DNA from: Jiangella muralis
GTDB taxonomy: Bacteria; Actinomycetota; Actinomycetes; Jiangellales; Jiangellaceae
DNA length: 64,000 nucleotides
Direction of reading: 5' to 3'
Assembly: GCF_001270745.1 (NCBI RefSeq)
Contig: NZ_KQ434755.1
Span: forward strand, 166,542-230,541
Part shown: piece after piece, positions 8,351 through 17,123 of the stretch
How the letters are laid out: the number at the start of each line of letters is the position of its first letter
How positions within the stretch are numbered: position 1 is the first letter of the stretch
The notes under the pieces: model-generated
Told to the model about the DNA's origin: nothing
The model's database searches: none
Seen by the model: only the letters and a program-made list of their open reading frames with translations
Position numbers and translations under genes: made by a program

Positions 8351-9838
8351 TGTCAGATGGTCTGTGTAAGCGGTCGGTCCTACCGAAGGGGCCATCATGA
8401 CCGCTGTGACCAATGGGACTGGCGTGACGAGGGACAAGAAGGGCGCTGCGGCGCGGCGGGCTGACCGGGCGGATCTGCCGGGTTCGAGGGCCGCGGCCGA
8501 GCTGGCCGGGTCCGGAGCGCTGGACGAGTTGTTCGCGAAGATCGATGCTGGCGAGATCGAGTTGACCGGCGACGGCGGGTTCATCCCGGGTTTGATCAGG
8601 GCCACCCTCGAGCGCGGTCTGCAGGCCGAGCTGACCGAGCACCTGGGGTATGAGAAGGGCGACCCGGACGCGGCGCAGTTCCCGAACAGCCGCAACGGGT
8701 CGACGCCGAAGACGGTCGCTACCCAGACCGGTGACGTCGACCTCGCGATCCCACGCGACCGCGACGGCGTGTTCGTGCCGCGGCTGGTCCCGAGGGGCAG
8801 CCGCCGGCTGGGCGGGCTCGACGAGATGATCATCTCGCTGTATGCGGGCGGGATGACGGTCCGCGACATCGAGCACCACCTCGCGACCACGATCGGCACC
8901 GAGCTGTCGGCCGAGACGATCAGCAACATCACCGACCAGGTCGCCGACGAGGTGCTGGCCTGGCAGCAGCGGCCGCTGGACGCGCTCTACCCGGTGATCT
9001 ACCTCGACGCCATCATCGTGAAGGTCCGCGACGGCGCGCACGTGGTCAACAAGGCCGCCCACATCGCCGTCGGCGTCGACATGGACGGCATCAAGCACGT
9101 GCTCGGGATCTGGCTCCAGCACAGCGAGGGCGCGAAGTTCTGGGCCGGGGTGTGCGCCGACCTGGCCAACCGCGGGATCCGCGACGTGCTCATCGTGTGC
9201 TGCGACGGACTGGCCGGGCCCCCGGAGGCGATCGAGGCGACCTGGGCGGCAGCCACCGTCCAGACCTGCGTGGTCCACCTGATCCGCGCCTCGATGCGGT
9301 TCGTCGGCTACGGCGACCGCAAGGCCGTCGCCGCGGCGCTCAAGCCGGTCTACACCGCCGCCGGCGCCGATGCCGCCCGGACCGCGTTCGAGACCTTCCG
9401 CGACACCGCGTTGGGCCGCAAGTATCCTCACGCGGTCGCGACCTGGGAGAACGCCTGGGAGCGGTTCATCCCGTTCTGGCGTTCCCGCCCCAGCTGCGCC
9501 GGGTCATCTACACCACCAACTCGATCGAGTCGCTGAACTACCAGCTACGCAAGATCATCAAGAATCGCGGCCACTTCCCCAACGACGACGCCGTGATCAA
9601 GCTGCTGTGGCTGGCGATCTGCAACATCGAGGACAAACGAGCCCGGCAACGCGCCAAAGAACGCGGCATCCCCGCCGACCAACGCAAGGCACCCGGCCGA
9701 CTCGTCGAGGGCCAGATCGTCACGAACTGGAAACAGGCCCTGGCCCAACTCGCCATCGCCTACCCCGACCGCATCAACCCCCACCTATAAACCGCTCACG
9801 AGAGAAGAACAACCGGCTCCTTACACAGAAACTTGACA
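8351..9838 (+). mobile_element. IS256-family insertion sequence (about 1.49 kb)
   Basis: Terminal inverted repeats are TGTCAGATGGTCTGTGTAAG at 8351-8370 and, on the other strand, TGTCAAGTTTCTGTGTAAG at 9838-9820. They share TGTCA and CTGTGTAAG with one indel. Between them is a single IS256/mutator-type transposase. The 8-bp flanks (8343-8350 and 9839-9846) do not match, so no target duplication is visible. The element is either old or has had one flank rearranged. It separates the SDR gene from the arylsulfatase gene. Confidence 0.85.
8397..9790 (+). pseudogene. IS256-family transposase, frameshifted
   Basis: Mutator-type DDE transposase broken by a one-base deletion near 9476. The first part (379 residues if read straight on) carries Asp204 in VIYLDAI and Asp270 in CCDGLAG, and runs well to WERFIPF. 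From there the family continuation LAFPPQLRRVIYTTNSIESL is found in another frame and continues to INPHL at 9790. The catalytic Glu (codon 9527-9529) is therefore lost from the first-frame product. Restoring one base gives a normal-length transposase. No slippery heptamer is seen, so decay or a sequencing error is more likely than programmed frameshifting. Confidence 0.85.
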
Positions 9839-10078
9839 GGCTCACGGCCAACGTGTGGACCCCGGCGAACGCGGCAGACCCGGGCGCACGGTCGGCCAGC
9901 CAGCGAGAAGCCCGGCCCGACCGGGCCGGTCGGCAGCACCGGCAGCAGCGGCCGCCGGGCGAAGGCAGTCTCACCCCGATCGGGTGGTGAAAGGAACGTC
10001 CCGGCGACCGAACGATGGATGGACCCGACATCGGCCGGTCGACGAGCGGCGTACTCGCCGGAGAGGAGCCCCCCAATC

Positions 10079-12403
10079 ATGGCTGACAAGGACTTCAACG
10101 GGGTGATCAACCTCGATGTCCGCGACTCCGTGCCCGACTGGGGCCCGTACACGCTGCCGACGGCGCCCGAGGACGCACCCAACGTGCTGGTCGTCCTCTA
10201 CGACGACACGGGGATGGCGTCCTGGTCGCCGTATGGCGGGCGGATCAACATGCCGACCCTGCAGCGGCTGGCGGACAACGGGCTGACCTATACGCAGTGG
10301 CACACCACGGCGTTGTGCTCGCCGACGCGTTCCTGCCTGCTCACCGGCCGCAACCACACGATGAACGCGATCGCGAACATCATGGAAGGCGCGAACGGCT
10401 TCCCGGGGAACTCCGGCCGGATCCCGGCCGAGTGCGCCACCGTCGGCCACGTCCTGCAGGACAACGGCTACAGCACCTTCTGGCTGGGCAAGAATCACAA
10501 CGTTCCCGAGCAGGACAACTGCAGCGGTGGCAGCCGGTCGCAATGGCCGCTGCAAATGGGCTTCGACCGGTTCTACGGCTTCCTCGGCGGCGAGACCAAC
10601 AACTGGTACCCCGACCTGTGCGAGGACAACCACTACATCGAGCAGCCCTACACGCCGGAAGAGGGCTATCACCTGTCCAAGGATCTCGCCGACCAGGGCA
10701 TCAAGATGCTCCGTGACCAGCAGGCGTCGAATCCGTCGAAGCCCTGGTACATGTGGTTCTGCCCAGGGGCCAACCACGCGCCGCACCACGCCCCGAAGGA
10801 GTACATCGAGAAGTACCGGGGCAGGTTCGACGACGGGTACGAGGCGTACCGCGAATGGGTGCTCGCCCGGATGGTCGAGCGTGGCGTGCTGCCGGCCGGT
10901 ACCGAGCTGACGCCCGTCAACCCGATGGCGGACGACGCGGCCAACCCGGCCGATGTCGTGCGTCCGTGGGATTCGCTCAGCGACGACGAGAAGAGACTGT
11001 TCGCCCGCATGGCCGAGGTGTTCGCCGGGTTCTCCGAGTACACCGACGCCCAAGTGGGCCGCATCGTGGACTACCTGGAAGAGACCGGCCAGCTGGACAA
11101 CACCATCATCTTCTACTGCGCCGACAACGGGGCGTCGGGGGAGGGATCGCCGGACGGATCGGTGAACGAGAACAAGTTCTTCAACAACTACCCCGACGAC
11201 ATCGACGAGAACCTGGCGCAGTTGGAGAACCTCGGCAGCCCGGAGACCTACAACCACTACCCGACCGGTTGGGCCGTGGCCTTCAGCACGCCGTTCCAGA
11301 TGTTCAAGCGGTACTCGCAGTACTCCGGCGGGACGTGCGACCCGATGGTGATCCACTGGCCTCAAGGTATCGAGGCGCGCGGCGAGATCCGCCACCAGTA
11401 CCACCACGCGACCGACGTGGTGCCGACGGTCCTGGACGTGGCCGGCCTGGAGATGCCGGACACCTACCGCGGGGTTCGCCAGCACCCGCTGGCCGGCGTG
11501 TCGATGCGCTACAGCTTCGACGCGCCCGACGCGCCGACGCGGAAGCGGCGCCAGTACTACAACATGCTCGGCACCCGCGGCATCTGGCAGGACGGCTGGA
11601 AGGCGTCGGCCGTGCATGCCCCGTTGACCAGCAAAGGGCACTTCGACCAGGACGAGTGGGAGCTCTATCACGTCGACGAGGACCGCTCCGAGTCGAAGGA
11701 TCTGGCGGCGGAGCACCCCGAGAAGCTGCGGGAGTTGATCGGCGTCTGGTTCGAGGAGGCCGAGGCCAACAACGGGCTGCCGCTGGACGACCGCACGGCG
11801 ATGGAGCAGCTGACCATCGAACGGCCACAGGCCGAGCCGCCGCGGACCCGCTACGTCTACTACCCGGGCAGCAGCGCCGTCCCCGAGGGCGTGGCGGTCA
11901 ACGTCCGCGGCCGGTCATTCAAGATCATCGCGGACGTCGACCTCACCGAGGGCGCTGAGGGCGTGATCTTCGCCCACGGCTCCCGGTTCGGCGGTCACGC
12001 CCTGTTCCTCCAGGACGGGAGACTGCACTACGTGTACAACTTCCTGGGCATCCCGCCGGAGCAGGCCTTCCGGTCCGACCCGCTCACCCCCGGCCCGCAC
12101 GCGCTGGGCATGGCGTTCACCCGGGAGGCGGCGGGCCCGCACAAGGAATCGGTCGGCACCACCCGGCTGTACGTCGACGACCAGGTGGTCGCCGAGGGGC
12201 CGATGCGGGCCCAGGTCGGCAAGTTCACCCTCTGCGGTGACGGCCTCTGTGTCGGCTTCGACAGCGCCGACGCGGTGAGCCGCGGCTACCGGGCGCCGTT
12301 CACCTTCACCGGCGGCAAGATCCTCGGCGTCGGCGTCGACATCAGCGACGAGAGCTACCTCGACCTCGAAACGGAGGCGATGGCGGCGCTGGCCCGGGAC
12401 TGA
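10079..12403 (+). CDS. Arylsulfatase (formylglycine type), no signal peptide
   Basis: Sulfatase of the alkaline phosphatase superfamily, hydrolysing sulfate esters for sulfur or carbon supply. Metal-binding NVLVVLYDDTG opens the domain. The formylglycine motif CSPTRSCLLTG has its Cys at residue 80. FCPGANHAPHH and FYCADNGASGEGSPDGS give further metal and substrate residues. After about 560 residues there is a C-terminal region of about 210 residues with a jelly-roll-like pattern. The ATG at 10079 follows a strong GGAGAGGAG site; the longer frame back to 9833 is rejected. The 774-residue product starts with a polar N-terminus, so it appears cytosolic. Confidence 0.9.
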   Translation: MADKDFNGVINLDVRDSVPDWGPYTLPTAPEDAPNVLVVLYDDTGMASWSPYGGRINMPTLQRLADNGLTYTQWHTTALCSPTRSCLLTGRNHTMNAIANIMEGANGFPGNSGRIPAECATVGHVLQDNGYSTFWLGKNHNVPEQDNCSGGSRSQWPLQMGFDRFYGFLGGETNNWYPDLCEDNHYIEQPYTPEEGYHLSKDLADQGIKMLRDQQASNPSKPWYMWFCPGANHAPHHAPKEYIEKYRGRFDDGYEAYREWVLARMVERGVLPAGTELTPVNPMADDAANPADVVRPWDSLSDDEKRLFARMAEVFAGFSEYTDAQVGRIVDYLEETGQLDNTIIFYCADNGASGEGSPDGSVNENKFFNNYPDDIDENLAQLENLGSPETYNHYPTGWAVAFSTPFQMFKRYSQYSGGTCDPMVIHWPQGIEARGEIRHQYHHATDVVPTVLDVAGLEMPDTYRGVRQHPLAGVSMRYSFDAPDAPTRKRRQYYNMLGTRGIWQDGWKASAVHAPLTSKGHFDQDEWELYHVDEDRSESKDLAAEHPEKLRELIGVWFEEAEANNGLPLDDRTAMEQLTIERPQAEPPRTRYVYYPGSSAVPEGVAVNVRGRSFKIIADVDLTEGAEGVIFAHGSRFGGHALFLQDGRLHYVYNFLGIPPEQAFRSDPLTPGPHALGMAFTREAAGPHKESVGTTRLYVDDQVVAEGPMRAQVGKFTLCGDGLCVGFDSADAVSRGYRAPFTFTGGKILGVGVDISDESYLDLETEAMAALARD

Positions 12404-12420
12404 CGCGCGCCGGCCCGGGA

Positions 12421-13071
12421 TCACCGATCGTCGTCACGCCGGGCCGCGGAGCGCCAGTCGCGGAAGCCGATGACGATGACCCGCATCTCGCGGCGGGCGC
12501 CGTCCTTGATCCGTTCTTCGAGGTCGGGACGTCCGTCGGGCAGGTCCGCGACCTCTTCGGCGTGGGAGACCATGTTCCGCACGAACAGCCGCGCGACCAT
12601 CTGCACGTCCTCGCTGCTCCAGGTCTCGATGTGCGGCAGCCGCGCGAGCACGATCGCCAGCTCGCTGACGAACAGGTCGAGTTCGTGCTGGATCGCCCGG
12701 CGGACGGCCGGCGATCCGCCGACGCGTTCCCGGGCGACGAAGTCGAAGTGCGCGCGGTTCTGCTTGACGGCGTCGACGAGGATCTCCGCGGACGCGTCGA
12801 TGATGTGGTCGAAGACGTGCGGGTCGCGCTGTGCGTCGCGGATCATCCGCCGCAGCGTCGCGAACGACTGCTCGACCAACGCCAGGCCGAGTTGTTCCAT
12901 CGAGTCGAAGTGGCGGTAGAACGCCGTCGGCACGACGCCCGCCCGGCCGGCGACCTGCCGCAGGCTGATCTGCGCGAACCCGTAGCGGCGGCTCAGCTCG
13001 AGAGCGGCGTGCAGCAGCGCCTCGTGGGTGCGTTCCTTCTGAGCTTGTCGGGCGGCGGCCTGGGCGGGCAT
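12421..13071 (-). CDS. TetR-family regulator, DesT-like
   Basis: Repressor likely to sense acyl-CoA composition and control the adjacent desaturase genes. The HTH lies at about residues 10-60 (ALLHAALELSRRYGFAQISLRQVAGRAGVVPTAFYRHFDSM), followed by an all-helical ligand domain. 216 residues from the ATG at 13071; an extended frame to 13191 would run through the divergent promoter. It diverges from a ferredoxin reductase and desaturase pair, the same three functions as desT-desC-desB of Pseudomonas aeruginosa, and the shared promoter holds a DesT-like palindrome. Confidence 0.85.
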   Translation of the reverse strand: MPAQAAARQAQKERTHEALLHAALELSRRYGFAQISLRQVAGRAGVVPTAFYRHFDSMEQLGLALVEQSFATLRRMIRDAQRDPHVFDHIIDASAEILVDAVKQNRAHFDFVARERVGGSPAVRRAIQHELDLFVSELAIVLARLPHIETWSSEDVQMVARLFVRNMVSHAEEVADLPDGRPDLEERIKDGARREMRVIVIGFRDWRSAARRDDDR

Positions 13072-13174
13072 GACGCCGAGCTTAGGGCGTGTCGCCGGTG
13101 TACGCGTGTTCTCCTCGTGCGCGAGGTCACACGGCGTTCCCATTGTCTTTCGCCCGCGCTCGGCCCACGATTTG

Positions 13175-13192
13175 AGTGCACGCGTGTTCACT
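13175..13192. promoter_or_regulatory. DesT-like operator upstream of the desaturase operon
   Basis: AGTGCACGCGTGTTCACT is an 18-bp palindrome with 7 of 9 half-site positions symmetric. It resembles, from memory, the DesT box of P. aeruginosa (AGTGAAC..GTTGACT type). It lies between the TetR gene and the reductase and overlaps a possible GTG start at 13176. Binding by the adjacent TetR protein is inferred. Confidence 0.6.
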
Positions 13193-14297
13193 GAGCGAGG
13201 AGGCCGCGATCAGCGTCATCCGCAGGCTGCTCGGCTCGCGCGCCGTGGCGGCGCTGACCTCACCGCACTCGGTCGACCACTACCTCGAGTATCTGCATCC
13301 GATGCTCACGGTCGCACTCGTCCGCGCCCGGGTCGTCGAGGTGATCCGCGACACCGCGCAGGCGAGCACGGTCGTGCTGCGCCCGAACGGGGCCTGGGAC
13401 GGCTTCGCCGCGGGGCAGCACGTGCAGTTCGGGGTCGAGGTCGACGGCACCCGGCGGATTCGCTGCTTCTCCGTGTCCAGCTCGGCCGCTCGCGCCGATG
13501 GCACCTTCAGCGTGTCGGTCAAGGCGCATCCGGACGGCTATGTCTCGCAGTTCGTGCACCGTGACCTCCGGCCGGGCACCATCGTCCGGCTCTCCCAGGC
13601 CGGCGGCGAGTTCGTCCTGCCCGCCCGGGTTCCCGACGACCTGTTGCTGCTCAGCGGCGGCAGCGGCATCACGCCGCTCATGTCGATGCTGCGCACGCTG
13701 CGCGACACCGGGCACCGCGGCCGGGTGACGTTCCTGCACTATGCCCGCTCCCGGGCGGACGAGATGTTCACCGCCGAGCTCGACCAGCTGGCCGGCGCCG
13801 AGTTCGCGCACCTGCACCGCGTCTACACCCGCGAGCCCGGCCGCGGCGGCGAGCTCACCGGACGGTTCACCCCCGAGCACCTCGAGCGGCTCGGCGTCGA
13901 CCCCGCCGCCACGCTCGGCTACGTCTGCGGGCCGGCCGGGCTCATCGCGACCGTCCGGGACACCTATGAGCGCCTCGGCGCCGGCGCGATGCTCCGCACC
14001 GAGCACTTCAAGGTGCCCGCGGTCGACACCGACGCGGCCGACGCCACCGGGGCGCTGACGTTCGACGAGAGCGACGTCGTGGTCGACAACGACGGCGGCA
14101 CCATCCTGCGGCAGGCCGAGGCGGCCGGCCTGCGCCCGGACTTCGGCTGCCGGATGGGCGTCTGCAACACCTGCGCGGTCAAGAAGAACCACGGCGCCGT
14201 ACGCCACGTCATCAGCGGCGACGTGAGCGCCAACACCGACGAGACGATCAAGATCTGCGTGAACGTCCCCGTCGGTGACGTGAGCATGGCCCTGTGA
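13176..14297 (+). CDS. Ferredoxin reductase with 2Fe-2S domain, electron donor to the desaturase (DesC/Rv3230c-like)
   Basis: Passes electrons from NAD(P)H through FAD and a plant-type 2Fe-2S centre to the desaturase downstream. Order: FAD domain with RIRCFSVSSSA, NAD(P) domain with LLLSGGSGITPLMSMLRTL, and C-terminal ferredoxin with FGCRMGVCNTCAVKK plus a last Cys in KICVNVP. About 370 residues, as in the Rv3230c family. The start is uncertain. GTG 13176 lies inside the operator with no ribosome site, whereas a strong AGGAGG at 13198-13203 precedes an in-frame ATC at 13209, just before the conserved RRLLGSRAVAAL. The desaturase gene follows after 21 bp. Confidence 0.88.
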   Translation: MHACSLSEEAAISVIRRLLGSRAVAALTSPHSVDHYLEYLHPMLTVALVRARVVEVIRDTAQASTVVLRPNGAWDGFAAGQHVQFGVEVDGTRRIRCFSVSSSAARADGTFSVSVKAHPDGYVSQFVHRDLRPGTIVRLSQAGGEFVLPARVPDDLLLLSGGSGITPLMSMLRTLRDTGHRGRVTFLHYARSRADEMFTAELDQLAGAEFAHLHRVYTREPGRGGELTGRFTPEHLERLGVDPAATLGYVCGPAGLIATVRDTYERLGAGAMLRTEHFKVPAVDTDAADATGALTFDESDVVVDNDGGTILRQAEAAGLRPDFGCRMGVCNTCAVKKNHGAVRHVISGDVSANTDETIKICVNVPVGDVSMAL

Positions 14298-14318
14298 CGG
14301 GCGACGGAGAGGACACCG

Positions 14319-15575
14319 ATGTTCGGCAAGCGCAAGCCCGCACCGATCGAGCCGTTGAGCGCCTCCAGCCACGACGAGGCGCCGAAGCCGCTGGTCGGCG
14401 CCGACGCTGAGAAGCGGTCCCCGATCGGCCTGGACTACATGAGCTACGAACAGCTCGAGGAGTTCGGCAACGAGCTCGACACCGTCCGCCGGCGCGTCCT
14501 CGACGATCTCGGCCAGACCGACGCCGACTACATCCGCCGGGTCATCAAGGTCCAGCGCGCCTTCGAGGTCCTCGGGCGCATCGGGCTGTTCTTCCCGTTC
14601 TTCTGGCCGGTGTTCGTCGCCGGCATCGCGCTGCTCGCGCTGGCCAAGATCCTGGAGAACATGGAGATCGGGCACAACGTCATGCACGGCCAGTACGACT
14701 GGATGAACGACCCGATGGTCGACGGCAAGCGGTACGAGTGGGACATCGTCGCGCCCGCGCAGGACTGGAAGCACGGTCACAACTACGTCCACCACACGTA
14801 CACGAACATCCACGGCATGGACCGCGACATCGGCTACAACCTGTTCCGCATCGACAAGGACCAACCCTGGTACCCCAGCCACCGCTTCAACCTGCCGCTG
14901 GCATTCGGGCTCATGCTGGTCTTCGAGTGGGGCGTGATGTACCACGGCGTCGAGCTCGACGAGTACCTCGCGGGCAGGCTGCCGAAGGACGAGTTCCAGG
15001 CCCGCAAGAAGCGGGCGCTGCGCAAGATCGGCCGCCAGCTGCTCAAGGACTACCTGCTCTTCCCCGCGCTCACGCTGCCGCTGGTGCCGTTCACCTCGTG
15101 GTGGGTGCCGCTGGCGGTCCTGGGCGGCAACGCCATCGCCAACGTCATCCGCAACATCTGGGCGTTCAACGTCATCTTCTGCGGCCACTTCCCGGCCGAC
15201 GTGGAGACGTTCGCCAAGGAGGACGCCGAGAACGAGACGCGCGGCCAGTGGTACCTGCGCCAGCTGCTCGGCTCGGCCAACATCAGCGGGAGCCGGCTGT
15301 TCCACCTGCTGACCGGCAACCTCAGCCACCAGATCGAGCATCACCTGTTCCCCGACATCCCGGCCCGCCGCTATCCCGAAGTGGCCCGGGACGTGCGCCG
15401 CCTGGTCGAGAAGTACGGGCTGCAGTACAACACCGGGCGGTTGTCCAAGCAGCTGCTCAGCGTCGCCCGGCAGCTGGCCACCCTCGCCGTCCGGCCGGAC
15501 GATCCCTACCAGCGCGGCAACAGCCCGGAGTCCAAGGCCCTGCGCCGGGCCCGGCGCGAGCGGCAGGCGGCCTGA
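14319..15575 (+). CDS. Membrane fatty acyl-CoA desaturase (DesA3/DesB-like)
   Basis: Di-iron integral membrane enzyme that introduces a cis double bond into acyl chains to adjust membrane fluidity. Three histidine boxes are intact: GHNVMH, HGHNYVHHTY and HQIEHHLFP. Hydrophobic helices surround them (FFPFFWPVFVAGIALLALA; LFPALTLPLVPFTSWWVPLAVLG). 418 residues is normal. It forms a two-gene operon with the reductase upstream. Substrate position (delta-9 is usual for the family) is inferred from homology only. Confidence 0.92.
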   Translation: MFGKRKPAPIEPLSASSHDEAPKPLVGADAEKRSPIGLDYMSYEQLEEFGNELDTVRRRVLDDLGQTDADYIRRVIKVQRAFEVLGRIGLFFPFFWPVFVAGIALLALAKILENMEIGHNVMHGQYDWMNDPMVDGKRYEWDIVAPAQDWKHGHNYVHHTYTNIHGMDRDIGYNLFRIDKDQPWYPSHRFNLPLAFGLMLVFEWGVMYHGVELDEYLAGRLPKDEFQARKKRALRKIGRQLLKDYLLFPALTLPLVPFTSWWVPLAVLGGNAIANVIRNIWAFNVIFCGHFPADVETFAKEDAENETRGQWYLRQLLGSANISGSRLFHLLTGNLSHQIEHHLFPDIPARRYPEVARDVRRLVEKYGLQYNTGRLSKQLLSVARQLATLAVRPDDPYQRGNSPESKALRRARRERQAA

Positions 15576-15655
15576 CGCTCTGCACGCGTAGTGCCTGCCA
15601 TGATGGGGGAGCGTCGCCGCGCAGGTCCCCTCGCCGCGAACGCGAGGGGGTACGC

Positions 15656-16960
15656 ATGACGATCTTCCGCGGGGCGGTGTTCGACACTCCGGAGAGCCCG
15701 TTCGCCGGCGGACGGCTGCGTGCGTCCTCGGACGAGGGCATCGTGGTGCGCGACGGGGTCATCGAGGCGCGCGGGCCGTTCACCGAGCTGCGCGGCGCCC
15801 ACCGGGACGACGACGTCGTCGCGCTGGACGGTGGGCTGCTGCTCCCGGGGTTCGTCGACACGCACGTGCACTTCCCGCAGGTGCGGGTCATCGGCGGGAT
15901 CGGCCTGCCGCTGCTGGAGTGGCTGGAGCGCCGGGCGCTGCCGGAGGAGGGCCGCCTGGCGGACCCGGCGTACGCGGCGCGGGTGGCGGCGGATTTCGTG
16001 TCCGGGCTGGTGGCCGCGGGTACCACGGCCGCGATGGTGTTCGGGTCGCACTTCCAGGCAGCGGTCGACGCGCTCTTCGAGTCGGCGGCCACGGCCGGGC
16101 TACGGGTGACCAGTGGGCTCGTCGTCAGCGATCGGAACCTGCCCGCGGAGCTGCTCAGCACGCCGGAGCGGGCCTACGAGGAGAGCGCCGGGGCCGCGCG
16201 TCGCTGGCACGGCGTCGGGCGGGCCCGGTACGCCGTCACGCCGCGCTTCTCGCTGTCGTCCAGCGACGCGCTCCTCGCGGCCTGTGCGGCCGTGCTCGAC
16301 GACGTCCCCGGCGCGTTCTTCACGTCGCACGTCAACGAGAACCTCCAGGAGATCGAGCAGGTCACCCGGCTCTTCCAGCTGAGCACGTACGTCGCCACCT
16401 ACGATCGGCACGGACTCCTCGGCCGGCGCAGCGTGCTCGCGCACAACGTCCACCCGGGTGACGACGAGCTCGCGACGCTGGCCGCGCGGACCGCGTCGAT
16501 CGCGCACTGCCCGACCAGCAACGCCGCGCTGGGGAGCGGTCTCTTCCCGCTGGCCCGGCACGTCCATCAGGGCGTCCGGGTGGCCCTCGGTTCGGACGTC
16601 GGGGCCGGCTCCGGCTTCTCGCTGCTGAAGGAGGGCCTGCAGGCGTACTACACGCAGCAGCAGCTCGGTGCGGACGGTTATGCGCTCTGGCCCGCCCACC
16701 TGCTCCACCTGGCGACGTCGGCCGGCGCCGCCGCGCTCGACCTGCCCGACGTGGGTCACCTCTCCGTCGGGCAGCGGTTCGACGCGGTATGGCTGCGGCC
16801 GGCGCCGGGCTCGACGTACGACGTGGCGTTGCGGCACGCGAGCGGGCCGGACGACGCGCTGGGCAAGACCTTCACGCTCGGCACGACGGCCGACGTCGCC
16901 GGGGTGTGGATCGACGGCGAGCCCGTGCGGCTCGTTGACCGGCGGCGACCCACGGGCTAG
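15656..16960 (+). CDS. guaD: Guanine deaminase
   Basis: Converts guanine to xanthine and ammonia, the entry step of the purine pathway that follows. Amidohydrolase fold with the metal motif VDTHVHFPQVRVIG. Later come HCPTSNAALGSGLFPL and LGSDVGAGSGFSLLKE, which together are diagnostic of GuaD rather than other deaminases. 434 residues from the ATG at 15656, after a GAGGGGG ribosome site; the longer frame upstream overlaps the desaturase. It is separated by 163 bp from xdhA, so it may have its own promoter. Confidence 0.92.
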   Translation: MTIFRGAVFDTPESPFAGGRLRASSDEGIVVRDGVIEARGPFTELRGAHRDDDVVALDGGLLLPGFVDTHVHFPQVRVIGGIGLPLLEWLERRALPEEGRLADPAYAARVAADFVSGLVAAGTTAAMVFGSHFQAAVDALFESAATAGLRVTSGLVVSDRNLPAELLSTPERAYEESAGAARRWHGVGRARYAVTPRFSLSSSDALLAACAAVLDDVPGAFFTSHVNENLQEIEQVTRLFQLSTYVATYDRHGLLGRRSVLAHNVHPGDDELATLAARTASIAHCPTSNAALGSGLFPLARHVHQGVRVALGSDVGAGSGFSLLKEGLQAYYTQQQLGADGYALWPAHLLHLATSAGAAALDLPDVGHLSVGQRFDAVWLRPAPGSTYDVALRHASGPDDALGKTFTLGTTADVAGVWIDGEPVRLVDRRRPTG

Positions 16961-17039
16961 CGTGGATCGCATGAGGACGTCGCCGTCGGTTCCGGGTGAC
17001 GTTCGCGCGCGCGTGCATTCGACCGCGTGGACTCGAGGC

Positions 17040-17107
17040 CGTATCGCCCACGGCGTCTAGCCGACCTCCAAACCGCCGATCACACCCATCGAACGATGGG
17101 GCGATAC
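17040..17107 (+). promoter_or_regulatory. Two overlapping inverted repeats in the xdh leader
   Basis: Arms CGTATCGCCC (17040-17049) and GGGCGATACG (17098-17107) are exact reverse complements. A smaller hairpin CCCATCGAACGATGGG (17085-17100) uses the first bases of the right arm, so the two pairings compete. The stretch ends 16 bases before the xdhA ATG, just ahead of its TGGAG ribosome site. It could be an operator pair for a purine-responsive regulator or an RNA switch; I recognise no named riboswitch class. Confidence 0.45.
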
Positions 17108-17123
17108 GACTTTGGAGTGCCGT

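Noticed and set aside
9476-9480. Programmed -1 frameshift in the transposase
   Set aside because: No slippery heptamer or following structure, and IS256-type transposases are normally made from one frame.
9839-10078. Coding extension of the arylsulfatase upstream to 9833
   Set aside because: It runs into the IS right end and is Arg/Gly/Pro-rich. A strong ribosome site sits directly before the ATG at 10079.
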